Below are positions 49,478 through 61,319 of a stretch of DNA of 64,000 nucleotides, one piece after another; the first letter of the stretch is position 1, and each line of letters begins with the position of its first letter. The notes below the pieces were generated by a model, which was not told the origin of the DNA, searched no databases, and worked only from the letters and a program-made list of their open reading frames with translations. The DNA comes from Apostichopus japonicus (Eukaryota; Echinodermata; Holothuroidea; Aspidochirotida; Stichopodidae). A program made the position numbers and the translations under genes. The stretch covers positions 21,366,376 to 21,430,375 of the forward strand of contig NC_092567.1 in assembly GCF_037975245.1 (NCBI RefSeq), read 5' to 3'.

Positions 49478-49564
49478 AAATTTATGTTAAAGAAACAGTT
49501 TGCAAATACACAAGGGTCTGTCAGCACTTCCACTACAGAAGAAGCTTTAAATGAAGCTAACAGG
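49478..49564 (+). CDS. PPFIA-like: liprin-alpha, divergent linker exon
   Basis: This 87-base phase-0 exon lies between acceptor TCTGCACAG and donor AGG|GTGAGT and encodes 29 residues starting KFMLKKQFANTQGSVSTST. It precedes the exon starting LLSNGSIDSED. In vertebrate liprin-alphas the same position is a poorly conserved, Ser/Glu-rich linker, so low similarity is expected. Good splice sites, length divisible by three and symmetric phase support it. It could be alternatively spliced. Confidence 0.7.
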
Positions 49565-49808
49565 GTGAGTTTTCATATTTCAAACTTTCTCCTAAGTTTA
49601 GTTAATATTCAGTCAGCAGAGGATAATTTCAAACCCTATACACGTGGATACTATCCGGGATGAATGCCAGCTTTTATAAATCCTGCTCCCGATGTATGGA
49701 CCGCAAATCACATGGCAGCCATGTAACTTGTAAACCCATTCCTGCTCCGGACCGCCAGGAATGGGACCACCACTTACCCATCCCCCATCTGATGTACAAG
49801 AAGCTATC

Positions 49809-50177
49809 TCAGGATCTGAACACTTTCTCAAATACAGAGCAAGATTTTAGTGTAAAAGAATGTTTAAAAGAGGGGTCTGGGCCCCCCTGGGTACTTTTAG
49901 TGGATCTGCCATTGACAATAACATTAGACACAAAGAAAACTAATACATTGTGGGTTCTCCAACCAGAAGCAGGGTATGTTATCATATAGGATTTGTATGA
50001 ATGGCCTCCCAAAATGACGATGACGGAAACAAAATTTGTTTCCTGATCCAGTTTATTTGTGACCAATGCCAAGTGGTCGATACCCGACCTTTCTAGTAAG
50101 TTGTAACAGACAAGTTTTGGTACCACCAGATCCTGGCAGAATTCATCAGAAACTGCAGCTTTCTTAAAGTATTCCAC
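49809..50177 (-). other. unexplained 122-codon antisense open frame
   Basis: The minus-strand frame contains protein-like text such as EYFKKAAVSDEFCQDLVV and KLVCYNLLERSGIDHLALV, then declines into less convincing sequence. It can be read upstream without stop to about 50236. On the plus strand a 109-codon frame at 49660-49989 overlaps it, with FYKSCSRCMDRKSHGSHVTC. I recognise neither. One may be a decayed transposon ORF inside the liprin intron. Confidence 0.25.
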
Positions 50178-50294
50178 ATCGAGTATAATAACTATTGTGA
50201 GCTGTTTCCCACGGGAAAAGAAGAGACACCTTTGAAATTAATTCCAGACCACAAACTGTTTCAAACTGGTGATGACTCTGATTTCTGATCATGA

Positions 50295-50851
50295 CTCTCA
50301 AAGTCATTATTTATACTGAATATTCAACATGTCAAAGTCATTTTTATACTGAATATGCAATATGTCAAAGTCCTTTTTTTATACTGAATATGCAACATGT
50401 CAAAGTCATTTATTTATACTGAATATGCAACATGTCAAAGTCCTTTATTTATACTGAATATGCAATATGTCAAGGTCATTTATTTATACTGAATATGCAA
50501 CATGTCAAAGTCATTATTTATACTGAATGTGCAACACGTCAAAGTCATTTATTTATACCGAATATGCAACATGTCAGTCCTTTTTTTATACTGAATATGC
50601 AACATGTCAAAGTCATTTATTCATACTGACTATGCAACATGTCAATGTCATTTTTTTATACTGAATATGCAACATGTCAAAGTAATTTATTTATACTGAA
50701 TATGCAACATGTCAAAATAATTTATTTTTACTGAATATGCAACATGTCAAAGTCATTTATTTATACTGAATATGCAACATGACAAAGTCATTTATTTTTA
50801 CTGAGTATGCAACATGTCAAAGTCATTTATTTTTACTGAATATGCAACATG
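50295..50851. repeat. 35-bp minisatellite, about 16 copies
   Basis: The unit reads TTTATTTATACTGAATATGC then AACATGTCAAAGTCA. Copies differ by single-base changes and by one- or two-base length changes in the T-rich part. The array sits inside a liprin-alpha intron; frames through it are only repeat translation. Confidence 0.95.
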
Positions 50852-51885
50852 TATCATCGACGTCATAAAACATAAGAAGTGAAGATCACTGTCTTACCTA
50901 CCTATCCTCTTGTGATTTGGTGGTGAATAACTCACAAAATGTTGGTCCATTTTGAAATAGGATATTTGGTTTATTTATTTTTTTGTTCCCCTGCTTCAGG
51001 GAGATGGGAAACGAAAAGAGGCAAATTTCATCTCTTTCTTGGATTTCTTTTGTTTTTGTCTGTTTGTCATCTGACTTTATTTTTCTTATTCCCCCCCCCC
51101 CCTTTGTGGGGAAATCAAATTTTTCAAATTACTGTCTAGTGGCCTTGAGGTATCAAATTATTTTCAGCTGATTGATCATTTCTCCCAAGTAATGATTTCA
51201 CAACATTCATGTATGTCTGTATGTTGCACATGATCAATTGATGGAATGGATCGAGAAAGTGCTTTACCAGTTTGACAGACCAAAATAAAATGGATCTTTA
51301 AAGCATCTCTTTTTGCTTTTTATGGGTTAATTTCCCTTTGACACATACTCTAGGAGCACACAGGCCTGTTGAGAGCAGTGGGGGTCAGGGAGGATAAGGC
51401 ACAGGGTCTATTTGTGGCCTTGAGGTATGCAGACCTGGCTATGGGACACACAGTATAAATGACCGCTCTAGAGGGGGGGGGGGGAGGGGAAGTGACTAAT
51501 GCCATTTACATTTGTACATAGTTTATTGTTGAATTGGTGTACTATTCTATTGTGCCAAGATTGGGTGACCAAGTCCTTAGCACCCTAAAATACAGTTCTT
51601 GTTCAGTTTTGTATAACCATGTTTATCGAAATCGCGGTAGCTTTTGTAGGGAAAGGTCTGCATTTGAATATTTACAGATAAAATTTGGATTTACTTGGCT
51701 AGTTCTTTTCATTCCTTGTCACAGGCAAAAGGAATCTTTGTGATGGTGATGGCGTATGTATGTATGAATGTATGTGTATGTGTGTATGAATTTATTTCAC
51801 TTTCCAGCAGACAATGTGTGTACAATTTATCCTAATTACTTCTCATTACCTGACTGGCATTAATTAGCAAATCTTATTTCTGCAG

Positions 51886-52107
51886 CTCCTCTCCAATGGA
51901 TCGATCGATAGTGAAGATGGAGTCAAGAAGATCATACACCTACAGGAAGCCCTGGATAAACAGAATCACGAGCTAAGCCAAGCTCTCCTTCAGACCAAAA
52001 CACTTTCATCTCGAGTCGGAGAGCTGGAAGAAAGTCTATCCATGTCACAGAAGGATGCCATCAAGGCTCATGGAGATTCCCAGAAGCACCTCAGAGATTT
52101 TAAAGAG
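51886..52107 (+). CDS. PPFIA-like: liprin-alpha, coiled-coil exon (NGSID)
   Basis: This 222-base phase-0 exon encodes 74 residues. It begins LLSNGSIDSEDGVKKIIHLQ, passes EALDKQNHELSQALLQTKTL and SSRVGELEESLSMSQKDAI, and ends HLRDFKE before GTAACT. NGSID followed by an acidic residue, the ELSQ segment and SRVGELE are conserved landmarks of the liprin-alpha coiled coil. The heptad-like Leu spacing supports continued helix. Confidence 0.96.
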
Positions 52108-54008
52108 GTAACTCGAGGATTTAATGTCGTCACCTGTGGAGGGTGACTTACGCATTAAGAGGTATCAAAAAGTACTAAAAGGCTTTTATTAGAAGCATCG
52201 ACGCCCAAGTAATTACGAACGTACCATCCAAATTCTGATCAATCCGAAGTCCCAGTCTTAATAGGTCACCCAAAAGGAATAAGAAGAGTTTCTCTGTGGA
52301 CATTTTTAGGAAGTATTTTTTAATCGCAATCATTACTATCTCATAGGCCAGTGCTGTACTTGGGAAGACAGAGGATGGGGTGGGGGTCAAGGGGGGGGAG
52401 TGGACATGTTCATCACAATTATCGCTAGTAGTTACAAGACCGTTGACAAGTCTCAGATGTTTGAAATTTAATCTGACGAGACATATTACTACTAATATAT
52501 GATATACTACTAAGGACTGACCACAGACATCGAATAGTGAATTTCTAGTACAGCTATCTGGTTTAATAATAATAATAATAAAAAAAGAGAGAAATTAATC
52601 AGTATGAATTATGCAGATCAATGCCTTGGAAGATCGAAGAAGACATTTGCCCGGGGAAATGACCTGTCCTAGTTTGCTCGCGTCTCTCGGTCCACATTGC
52701 AATTAAAATAAGAGTGCGTGTGTCCCATGGAGTATATTTAAATCTATTAATAGCTGTCATTAAAACTTTAAAGTCTGACTGACCTAGAATAACCAAACGA
52801 AATTGACCTAGAATAACCAAGCATCGGAATTAATTAGTACTTTTGAAAATATCGTGTGTGGTGTTTGTGATGTAAGATGAGGGCAACCAAAAAAAAAGGG
52901 GAAAAATATATATGTCATAGTTAAAATGATAGCTGAAGGCAACAGCAAGAATGTTGATTAAATTATGTTGACGAGCTTGGAAGTTGAAAAGAGAATAGGT
53001 GAAAAGCAATGAAACAATCTTCTAATATTTATTGGTGATATTACTTGAAGAAATTTCATCTTAAATGCCAGAAGTTTAACAATACTGTACCCTCCTTTCT
53101 CCCTTTTCAAGTGAAGTGCAAATGAGCCTATGTAAATGTAGATTAGCATTAGAACGTTGTTAGCAAAAACTGATAAAAAAAGAACTTTCATAAAGCAAAA
53201 TATACATTTAAATATCTCCCTCCCTCTCCCCCTCCCCCTCCCTGTGGATAAGAAGGTGGGAGATTAACCAGCATATTTTCACTTGCTTTGTGTAATTTGT
53301 TAGAAAATATACATGATTGTCTTTGGTCAGTTTGCACAGATGTTGGCTAAAATTTTCAAGGTAGGGTTAAAACAAGCATTATTTGTCTCATAAATTTGGT
53401 AACAAGACAACATTGATACCTTTTGTGTCCACCACATTGATAAGAAATCTCACAACACCAAACAATAGAATCCATGATGTAGGAGATAGGATCTCCTACA
53501 TCGTCAAAGTTTTTTCTAGCTGATGAATGGTCGACACCACGGAACTACCGGGGTCTGCATGCTGTCTACCACCAGCTGATGGTAGCAATCAGAATAATCT
53601 GTCGCACGAGATGGACGACTTGCTTAGACTGTGACATTGGACAGACTCTAAAAGACAATAAACATGTACCACAGTAATCAGGGCAAAAGTTTCTCTCGAG
53701 ATGAGTCTTGTCACCGTTCACTGGGGGGTCTGGGGGGGACAAGATGTAGATGGTATTTCTGAAAGGTCATCAGTATTTACTCTACCTCTAATTCCGTGGG
53801 GCTAAACTTTGCCGAGGCGAAAGTTTTTCCCGAAAGTGCTGCCCTTATCCATGTCTGATCATATTGAGAGTAATTACTGTTTCTACTCATTTTGCCAATA
53901 TAAATATAAATATAAAACTAATTTGAGTATAAAATAGATACTTATTTGTCTGTTTATATTGGCCATTAAAGATTAATCTGTGGCATATCTTTTCCATTTT
54001 TTTTTCAG
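52108..54008 (+). other. liprin-alpha intron (about 1.9 kb)
   Basis: Starts GTAACTCG and ends with a T-rich tract and CAG. It includes a G-rich patch at 52375-52400, an AAT simple repeat at 52566-52583 and a perfect hairpin at 53476-53502. Confidence 0.85.
53476..53502. repeat. perfect 12-bp hairpin
   Basis: GATGTAGGAGAT, loop AGG, ATCTCCTACATC. A second weaker inverted repeat, CTACCACCAGCTGATGGTAG, follows about 65 bases later. A function in RNA folding is possible but unsupported. Confidence 0.8.
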
Positions 54009-54155
54009 TCTATAGCACAGAAAAATGACATGGAAGAGAGGATAGCAACCCTAGAGAAACGTTACTTGAATGCACAACGAGAAGCTGCCTCCCTCCACGA
54101 ACTGAATGACAAGTTAGAGGCTCAGCTAGCCAATAGGGAATCATCTGTGAAACAG
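54009..54155 (+). CDS. PPFIA-like: liprin-alpha, coiled-coil exon ([13 protein letters not shown])
   Basis: This 147-base phase-0 exon follows TTTTTTTTCAG and ends AAACAG|GTGAGA. It encodes 49 residues, [40 protein letters not shown] and ANRESSVKQ. The DMEERI.TLEKRYL.AQRE block is one of the most conserved in liprin-alphas. A decayed second copy of its 3' two-thirds lies just downstream at 54230. Confidence 0.97.
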
Positions 54156-54229
54156 GTGAGAAATGATGATTATTCATGTTGGTGTTGAATATGACATTAT
54201 GAACTCATAACTCATGCAGATAAATTGTA

Positions 54230-54330
54230 GAGAAGTGTTGCTTGAATCCACAAGGAGAAGCTGCCTCCCTCCATGAATGGAACGAAAAGTTAGAGGCCAA
54301 ATTTAGCGAGAAAGGAATAAAGTGTGAAAT
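54230..54330 (+). pseudogene. decayed duplicate of the preceding liprin exon
   Basis: From GAGAAGTGTTGCTTGAATCC through GAAGCTGCCTCCCTCCATGA and GAAAAGTTAGAGGCC this closely matches the exon at 54009-54155 (from its GAGAAACGTTACTTGAATGC). The following intron text (TTCATGTTGGTG.TGAATATG) is repeated too, to about 54400, where a third copy starts and breaks off (GAGAAATGCT). The donor is destroyed (GAAATAACAC in place of GAAACAGGTG) and the coding match decays, so it is not expected to be spliced in. Confidence 0.85.
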
Positions 54331-55216
54331 AACACTAATTCATGTTGGTGATGAATATGCATGAAGTAATGGGTACATTATTCATGTGGATAAAATGTAG
54401 AGAAATGCTATTAGTATACAAAATTGTGAGCAAAATCACCCCCAGTATAATGTGATTAAGATATGTCATTACTAATTTCAGTTACAGTATCCATCAAATC
54501 AGTAATCATTATTCGGAATATTACTATTTGAATACAACATTGGAGTCCTGAAATGTTGATGTTTTCAATACACCCCCCCCCCGCCACCGATCAACGCAAT
54601 TTTCATCAGTGCCGAAATTCAGTCATTGTTGTAGTGTGTATATTAACAAGGTGCTGTTAGAGTCTAACCATTTCTCCAGAGAACATTTAATGTTTAGAAG
54701 TGTGCAGTTCAAAGTTCATGGTTTAAAGATCACATATCATACATTTCTATGATTGATTGACCATATAAAATGTGTTACACATTTAACTCACAGAATAGCC
54801 CCTGGCCCCCTCCCCCCACACCCAAAAAATAGTAACCCCAAAAAATTGTCATGGGGGTCTTTTATTTTACTGACTCTCACTGCACCATGTTAAAATTAAA
54901 ATTTTGCACTTTGCGCGTGCAGCGAATCTTAAGATGCTTGACAGAAAATAAACAACTTGCCCTTTCTTTTACAACAGCCCCCCGTTAGAAATACATGTTT
55001 TGTTCTTACCCTGATTATCATGTTTATTGTCTTTTGGAGCACTATAAAAGTTGCTATAATGATCTATCGTCATAGCTGCATGCTTGTATTGAGAAAGTGT
55101 CATAAACACTTGTTAGATATGTGTAATTGCTTGACTAAATGCATTCAATCATAGTCAAATTGAGGCAAGAGGTTTGGGCTGTCCACATTCCTTTACTGTC
55201 ATTTTGTCTACGGCGG

Positions 55217-55432
55217 GTGAATTGCGGTCTCAGTAGTACATCAAGCTGTCTTTGGCAGAGGCAAGGTTACCTCTAGACATTTCTCTAACTTCATCATCGT
55301 ACGTATCGTGATGTGATCCGTGCTGTGAATTGCGGGCTCAGTAGTGAATCAAGCTGTCTCTGGCAGAGGCAAAGTTACCTCTAGACATTACTCAAACTTC
55401 ATCATCCTACCTATGGTCATGTGATCCGTACT
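55217..55432. repeat. 108-bp tandem duplication
   Basis: Two adjacent copies (55217-55324 and 55325-55432) begin GTGAATTGCGG and share TCAAGCTGTCT, TGGCAGAGGCAA and GTTACCTCTAGACATT, with roughly a dozen differences. It lies in a liprin-alpha intron. Confidence 0.9.
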
Positions 55433-56222
55433 GTGAACCCAAAAAAAAACGTGTGATGGAAACGGACCCTTTACACTGGAAAGACCCTCTTTGGTTTTGA
55501 TTAAAAGTGTCAATTTTTTTAATCCTGTTCACCCGCCCTAAAATTCGAGAAATTTGGTAAAGGGGTAAAAAGACAAATTTAATAACTTTATGCAGAAAGT
55601 TGACTAATTTACAGATTAGGAGTAAATAACTTGAAGTCAAGGTAACTTACTGGCTTTTAGGCAACGATTTACTCTCTTAATTTAGTTAATTATTACTCCC
55701 TCGACTTCCCTCTCTAACACTACGTTATAGGTCCCAATACTATATAGTGACACTACAAGGAACCAAGTAAATGGTATGGAATATTGCAACAATGTTATGG
55801 CTTAGATCGGTTTACTTGGAAACAGGACACAGCGACAAAGGCCCTCAAAATAATTATTGCTCTATGAACTTCGTCAATCCATGATGTCACAACCATGCTC
55901 GTACTGTTTAAAGTTTTGGGCGCTTGTGTCTCAAACTGATTTTCTCTCATCCTGTAAATCACATATATGTGTATATGCTTTGCTGAAGTGTTTTGGATTT
56001 TTTGGATTAATCTACTTTTAATATGGAATAAACCTCTGTCCTGTTCTTTTAATATTTCAAGAAAGTTCTGATAACCCACAAGAGACAGACTATCAGACCT
56101 GTATTAAACCAAAGTTGAATTGGAATCCTTGCGGCCCAAAACTTGCGTCATTGTATGTAATCGTACGTGATGAATTTGAAGTCATCGAGTTGGTAATAAC
56201 TCCCATGTCAAAGAAGCAATAC

Positions 56223-56227
<5 letters not shown>

Positions 56228-56295
<68 letters not shown>
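56228..56295. repeat. (TA)n microsatellite
   Basis: About 34 TA units interrupted twice by TAAATA. The open frame crossing it is an artefact of the repeat. Confidence 0.9.
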
Positions 56296-56296
<1 letters not shown>

Positions 56297-57564
56297 CCTA
56301 TTTTACTCTTAATCAGATTCACCGTCCAAGCAGCTTGAGCATTAGCGACAAACTTAACAATGGTTTTTGTTTCGCCCAAAATGGTGCCATTTATTGGCTG
56401 CATTAAACAGTTTTGTGCAAAGAATGGTGCCAATGTCTGATTGATGTATTCAAAATAGACAAGACAACATACACTTGTCACAATAGTGTTTGTCAATATT
56501 AGACAAATGTATAGATATTTGTTTCAAAAACTAACAGCTTCTATCAACAATTCTGATAATGTCGTCCTTTAATGGCACCGTCATAATTTCCATGTAACCT
56601 TGAAAGTCAAAATCTAAGAGGGTGAAGAAAGCTCACTGAAGCAAGCATTCTTTTAATATGTCACTGTTTTTTATTTTTTTTAAATAATTCTTTTTAGCCT
56701 GTTATGAGTTGTATAGTAAGCCTGAAGAATTCTTCTATATTGATGATGGATTAAAGCAAATAACTTGAAAATGTACTTTATCAGAATTTATCAGGATTTA
56801 AATGAATAATGATCTTTACTTCAATAATGAAAGGCCTTCTACTTTCATCTGCGTTAAAATGAGTACATGTGAAAAGAATGATAAAGAAAACGATGCATAG
56901 AGGCATCAGTACAATATCGTAACTAACAGCAGATGCAACGCAAACTACTTAGGTGCTTTTAGTATCTAGTTGTGTCCAAAGCACTGTGTGGATATGACAG
57001 TGTGTATGTGGGTGTCCGTGTGTGTGTATGTATTTTACGGTTTGTAAGACACAGTTACTCAAGAAGCACTCCTGTATTGTGTTACTGCATCTGTGTACCC
57101 GGTCCTCCCCCCATCCCCCCCCCCCCTCCCCCATCAGTCCAATTAGAAAAATCCTAATTAGTTTGGTGTAGGTCAAAGGGTATTCATCAAACTTAATTCA
57201 GGCAAGAGAGGTCTCTCATCTACTGGCTTTTCCGCATTCAGACCTGTCTTGAAAATAGAAGAATAAAAGAAATAGAAGAATGATCTGAGCAAGTTTGCAT
57301 TAGTATACATGTAATGGATATATAGACCACCACACACAAGTTTTGAATTACTAAAAGGCTCTTAATCTCCATAGATAAAAAAAACCCCTCTGCGTGGCCC
57401 GTTAAGGACTCCTTAGCCTCGATCTGATTTACACAGGAAGTGAAGTGTTAAACTTTATATAAATGTCCACCCTGTTTACACTGCTGATCTTTTAACTGAA
57501 AGTCATGCCTGGCAACTTACATCTAGAATGTAATGTAATTTCTGTTCATAGTTCAGAATGATTT

Positions 57565-58190
57565 ATATTGAATTGAATTTGAATTTATTGTCCACAATCG
57601 GAAATTCTGCGAACACAGGTCGTAAACGAAAAAAGAAGAGCAATAGTATAAGTATCAATAGACTGCGATACACATACAGTAATACAAACATATGTACAGC
57701 AAGTCCTAGAAATAAGAAACTTATCTTCTTACTTGTGAATTAAATATATGAATAGAGTTAGGCACAAATGAGTATCTGTAGCGGTCCCTAAGTGTACGTG
57801 GTGGGAATAAATGCATGTAATTATAGTGCTGAAACAAAGGGTGTGTTGGGTATTGCATGATATGTTTCAATTTATTGCAGACCTTCTCATGGTACAAGTA
57901 CTCTAACGATGGTAATTGAGCACCGATTACACGCTGAGCAACTTTCCTAGGTTGCTCAAGCATCTTCACATCAATTTTTTGTACCATTGGCAAAGTAACA
58001 AATTATATTGTACATCAAAACACTTTGAATGAGGGATTTATAGAACAAGGTCATGATTGTTTTATCCACTCTGAGGTTCTTCAGTTTTCTTAAGAAATGC
58101 AGACTCTGATTACAGCCTCTGGTATTGCTAACAACATAGCAAAAAGCTAAAGAACATGATGTGGTCAAACTGTGACTGTGTTTTTCTTCA
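57565..58190 (-). mobile_element. 3' end of a non-LTR retrotransposon (LINE)
   Basis: On the minus strand two frames, joined by one shift near 57980 in a poly-T run, give the C-terminal part of a reverse transcriptase ORF. First comes LHFLRKLKNLRVDKTIMTLF then YKSLIQSVLMYNI, and then QRVIGAQLPSLEYLYHEKV, HPLFQHYNYMHLFPPRTLRD and SFVPNSIHIFN. This is the characteristic post-RT tail of CR1/L2-like elements. A short 3' UTR follows, ending GACAATAAATTC and an AATTC/AATTCAAT tail at 57568-57590. It is 5'-truncated and frameshifted, so dead. Confidence 0.85.
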
Positions 58191-59476
58191 TTGGTATCTG
58201 ACCTTTATCATTTACAGTTGGAATAATGCAGCATTGGCTGCACATTATCTGTATGTCACATTGTAATACATTCCAAAACAGTTACAGTAAAAATGCCATC
58301 GGAGCACTACATGACTAAATTTTCACAAACCTTCTGTTTGGTTTCAAAAAAATCCCTAAATTTTTTTTTTGGGGTGGTTAAAAGTACAGCATAAGCCATG
58401 GCATATGAAGGAAAGTATTCATCCAACCGTTCCCTTGCCCTAGATCCTTCTCCTCTAGGAGAACTTTTGCTTTCTCTCTAATCAAGATTTTGTTTCCTTC
58501 TTTGTTTGATCACAATGGATGCATTGGCGAGATCCGTCATAGTCAACTCGTCGCAATTCCCCAAAAGCTAAGAAATAATCAGGATGATATTCGCTCCGGG
58601 ACGATATCTTGTTTCCAAAAAAATGTCGACTCAAAAAAGAAAAAAATGAAATATGAAAAAGTGAAAGGAACAGGAAAGCAGAGAAATGAAAAAAGGATGC
58701 ATAGTTACAATGTGGGTCACTCGATGACTTCTCCTCTAATTGTAATGAATATTCATAAGCTTGTATAGAGATAGTAATCAGATGGGATCCTGCCATGGTA
58801 GGTAAAAATGACAGACGAAAATCCAAAAGCTGATAAACAATTTTTCCCCTCTGTTTTGTTCTTTTTTGTATCATATCACTGGTATTATTGTGAAAGCCAA
58901 GAGCCAATTAACATTAAACTTAATTAAAGCAGGATATGTTTTTTTCGGCATGTTGAGAGTCTTCCTGCATCACAAGCACATTAGCACTTAATATAAACGT
59001 AACATATTAGTTTGTACTAGCTTGAGACCGTCAATACAATTGATGTATGCGTAATAATATCAACCACATCGGTCACTTTCATCGATTGCAAATCTTGAAC
59101 ATTAAAGCCTAGAGCTTTTTGTGCTCAGATGGTTTATAAAGCAACAAGAAAAAGAATGGACTTGCTATCTAAGGCATCCCAAAGTTGAGTCTCGGCCTTG
59201 CTGTCATCAGTATATCTCCTTAAGGAAACTTATCTGTTTTTATTTGAAAATCAAACTAAAACAATACTGATAGCAAACTGCTTTTATCCACTAAAGTGCC
59301 TCTGTAAGAGCCTGTGTAAGAGAATGTGTTTTCATTTGCTTATATGAAACGTTTTCAACTCTTTGGCAAGTATCATTATATAAAACAAAAACAAACAAAC
59401 AAACAAACAGAACCAAGACATGATCATCTCTGAATGTCTTATTTTTATGTTTTTCTATCCCAAACTCTCTCTGCAG

Positions 59477-59611
59477 CTGGATGAAAAGATGAAGACCATG
59501 CAAGAGAAATTAGAGTATTCAGAGCAGAAGCTGACTCAATCTTTGAGGAAAGCTGAAGCACTGCCGACGGTGGAGGCAGAGCTAGCTGAAAGAATGGCAG
59601 CTCTCTCACAG
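59477..59611 (+). CDS. PPFIA-like: liprin-alpha, last visible coiled-coil exon
   Basis: This 135-base phase-0 exon encodes 45 residues, LDEKMKTMQEKLEYSEQKLT, QSLRKAEALPTVEAELAERM and AALSQ, ending at CAG|GTAAGT. The KAE.LP.VEAELA.R.AAL segment is a liprin-alpha landmark. In family members the next exon starts with AEERHG; it is not in the remaining 4.4 kb, so the gene continues beyond the window. The remaining coiled coil and the three SAM domains are not covered. Confidence 0.96.
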
Positions 59612-59944
59612 GTAAGTTGATTAGATAAGATAGTATATGTAGGTAATGACCGCCGGCTTTCTGTCGGGATTTCTAGCCACACCTCAACGTGTGTCAATGG
59701 GCACCCCTTGTCAGTGTGGTGTCAGATGTGTTACCCCTAAATGTCGTTTTACCCAGGACGATAAACCTTCGGCGACCGTCATCTGTTGCACTGTTTTGCT
59801 GCACAGTTTGCGTGGTCGTAAAGGGAAAAAAAAAATGTTATATAGTCTGTTAATGTCAACTTACATATGTATATATATGTTTAAATACATGTGGTTATAC
59901 ATATATATACATGATATATATACATAAACATATATATATATATG

Positions 59945-59978
<34 letters not shown>

Positions 59979-61319
59979 GTGTATGTATATTGATTATTTT
60001 GACCATTTATCAATAAATTGATTAATTTAGGAAATGAGATGAACTCAATTAAAAAAGAAAGAGAAATTAGATACAATTTGTTTCGGGAAAAGCTATTACA
60101 AAATGTTTTTCATCTATTGCATAAATGCAGATAAAAGGGTACCTTTTAATTTGATATATGAGTTATATATTGATTGATAAATTAATTGATTAATGAGAGG
60201 GATTAAATTACAGGAAAGTTACAGATAGATGCAAATGGGTTAAGTTAAAACCATTGCAAAAGATATTTAGGAACATCAATTTGGATAATCAGATTCCTCT
60301 ATTCGATATGTCAATTTATAAGAAATTTCCATATTCTCTACGATTTATACTAGATGACTTTTGCTTTGGCAGTAAGTTATGCAAATATTTCACAGTGTAT
60401 AAAACAATGTCATGTAGAGCTCTCATTAATAACAAGTATTAAAGAGATGGTTGCAAGGTGGTAGAGCTGATTTTGCTAGCTCAAAATTGGTTAAAGAAAA
60501 TGTCCTTGTATTCATACATCTATGTGTCTATATTTCACATAGAAAGGCTGTTCTTTCTGGATATTGAAACATTTTGGAATAAACAATTCTATACTGTGAA
60601 ATCATTACCAGTAAATGAAATGATTGTTGACCACACTGGATGTGCTACAAATAAGAGCTGAAAATCTCTGATCTTTTCTGGTTCTCATTTAATCCTTGGA
60701 CAAATTCAACTCACGCGCTCTACATTTAATAGTCAGATAGTTATTCTGAGTTTTGAGCAAATCGTATTTCAAGGAATCACAAAGCCCAACTGTCGTACTA
60801 GTTTTTTATTTCTTTGACACACCCATGATTAAAAATACCTTGATTAAAAATACATTAGAACGTGACAAATATATTTTGAGCTTCTAATGTCTCTTATCTC
60901 TTTATCCAAATCTCATATGAAACAGATGAATCGGGATAACAATTTCCATCAATTATTTAAAAAATGCAGATTTTCTTGCTAATCGGGTGTTATAATGCAA
61001 ATTAGGGCAGATATATTACAGATTTTTTTCGGGGGGGGGGGGGATTTGAGAGACCTATTTGACAGAAGAGCAGATCTGAGGGCATCTCACCAAGCTGAGT
61101 CAAAGACAGATAATCATGTAAAGTATCTCCTGAGAGTAATCTTGTCTGCTTTTTCAAACAAAAATCCTGTTCAATAATTATGGAATTGCATAGCAAATTT
61201 CTCCTGATTATTAATATTTGTTATATTTAGAATAGAACTTGTGAAGCAATGCTTTTCTTCTGAGGAAAAAAAAGAAGAAAAATGGAAACTTATTGTGCTA
61301 ATATAACTGATGATGTAGA

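Larger units (their letters stand above)
49565..51885 (+). other. liprin-alpha intron (about 2.3 kb)
   Basis: Starts GTGAGTTTTC and ends CTTATTTCTGCAG. It contains two overlapping opposite-strand open frames at 49.6-50.2 kb, a 35-bp minisatellite, a C run at 51091-51102 and a G run at 51474-51484. Confidence 0.85.
54156..59476 (+). other. liprin-alpha intron (about 5.3 kb)
   Basis: Starts GTGAGAAATG and ends CTCTCTGCAG. It holds a decayed duplicate exon, a 108-bp tandem duplication, a (TA)n tract, a C run at 57115-57126 and an antisense LINE 3' fragment. The remainder shows no supported gene. Confidence 0.85.

Noticed and set aside
56182-56496. 104-codon minus-strand frame
   Set aside because: Much of it is an Ile/Tyr run from a TA microsatellite.
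58482-58907. 141-codon minus-strand open frame, the longest in the window
   Set aside because: Its middle is a Phe/Ser/Leu stretch produced by a GAAAAAG-rich tract and the rest resembles no family. A competing frame exists on the other strand.
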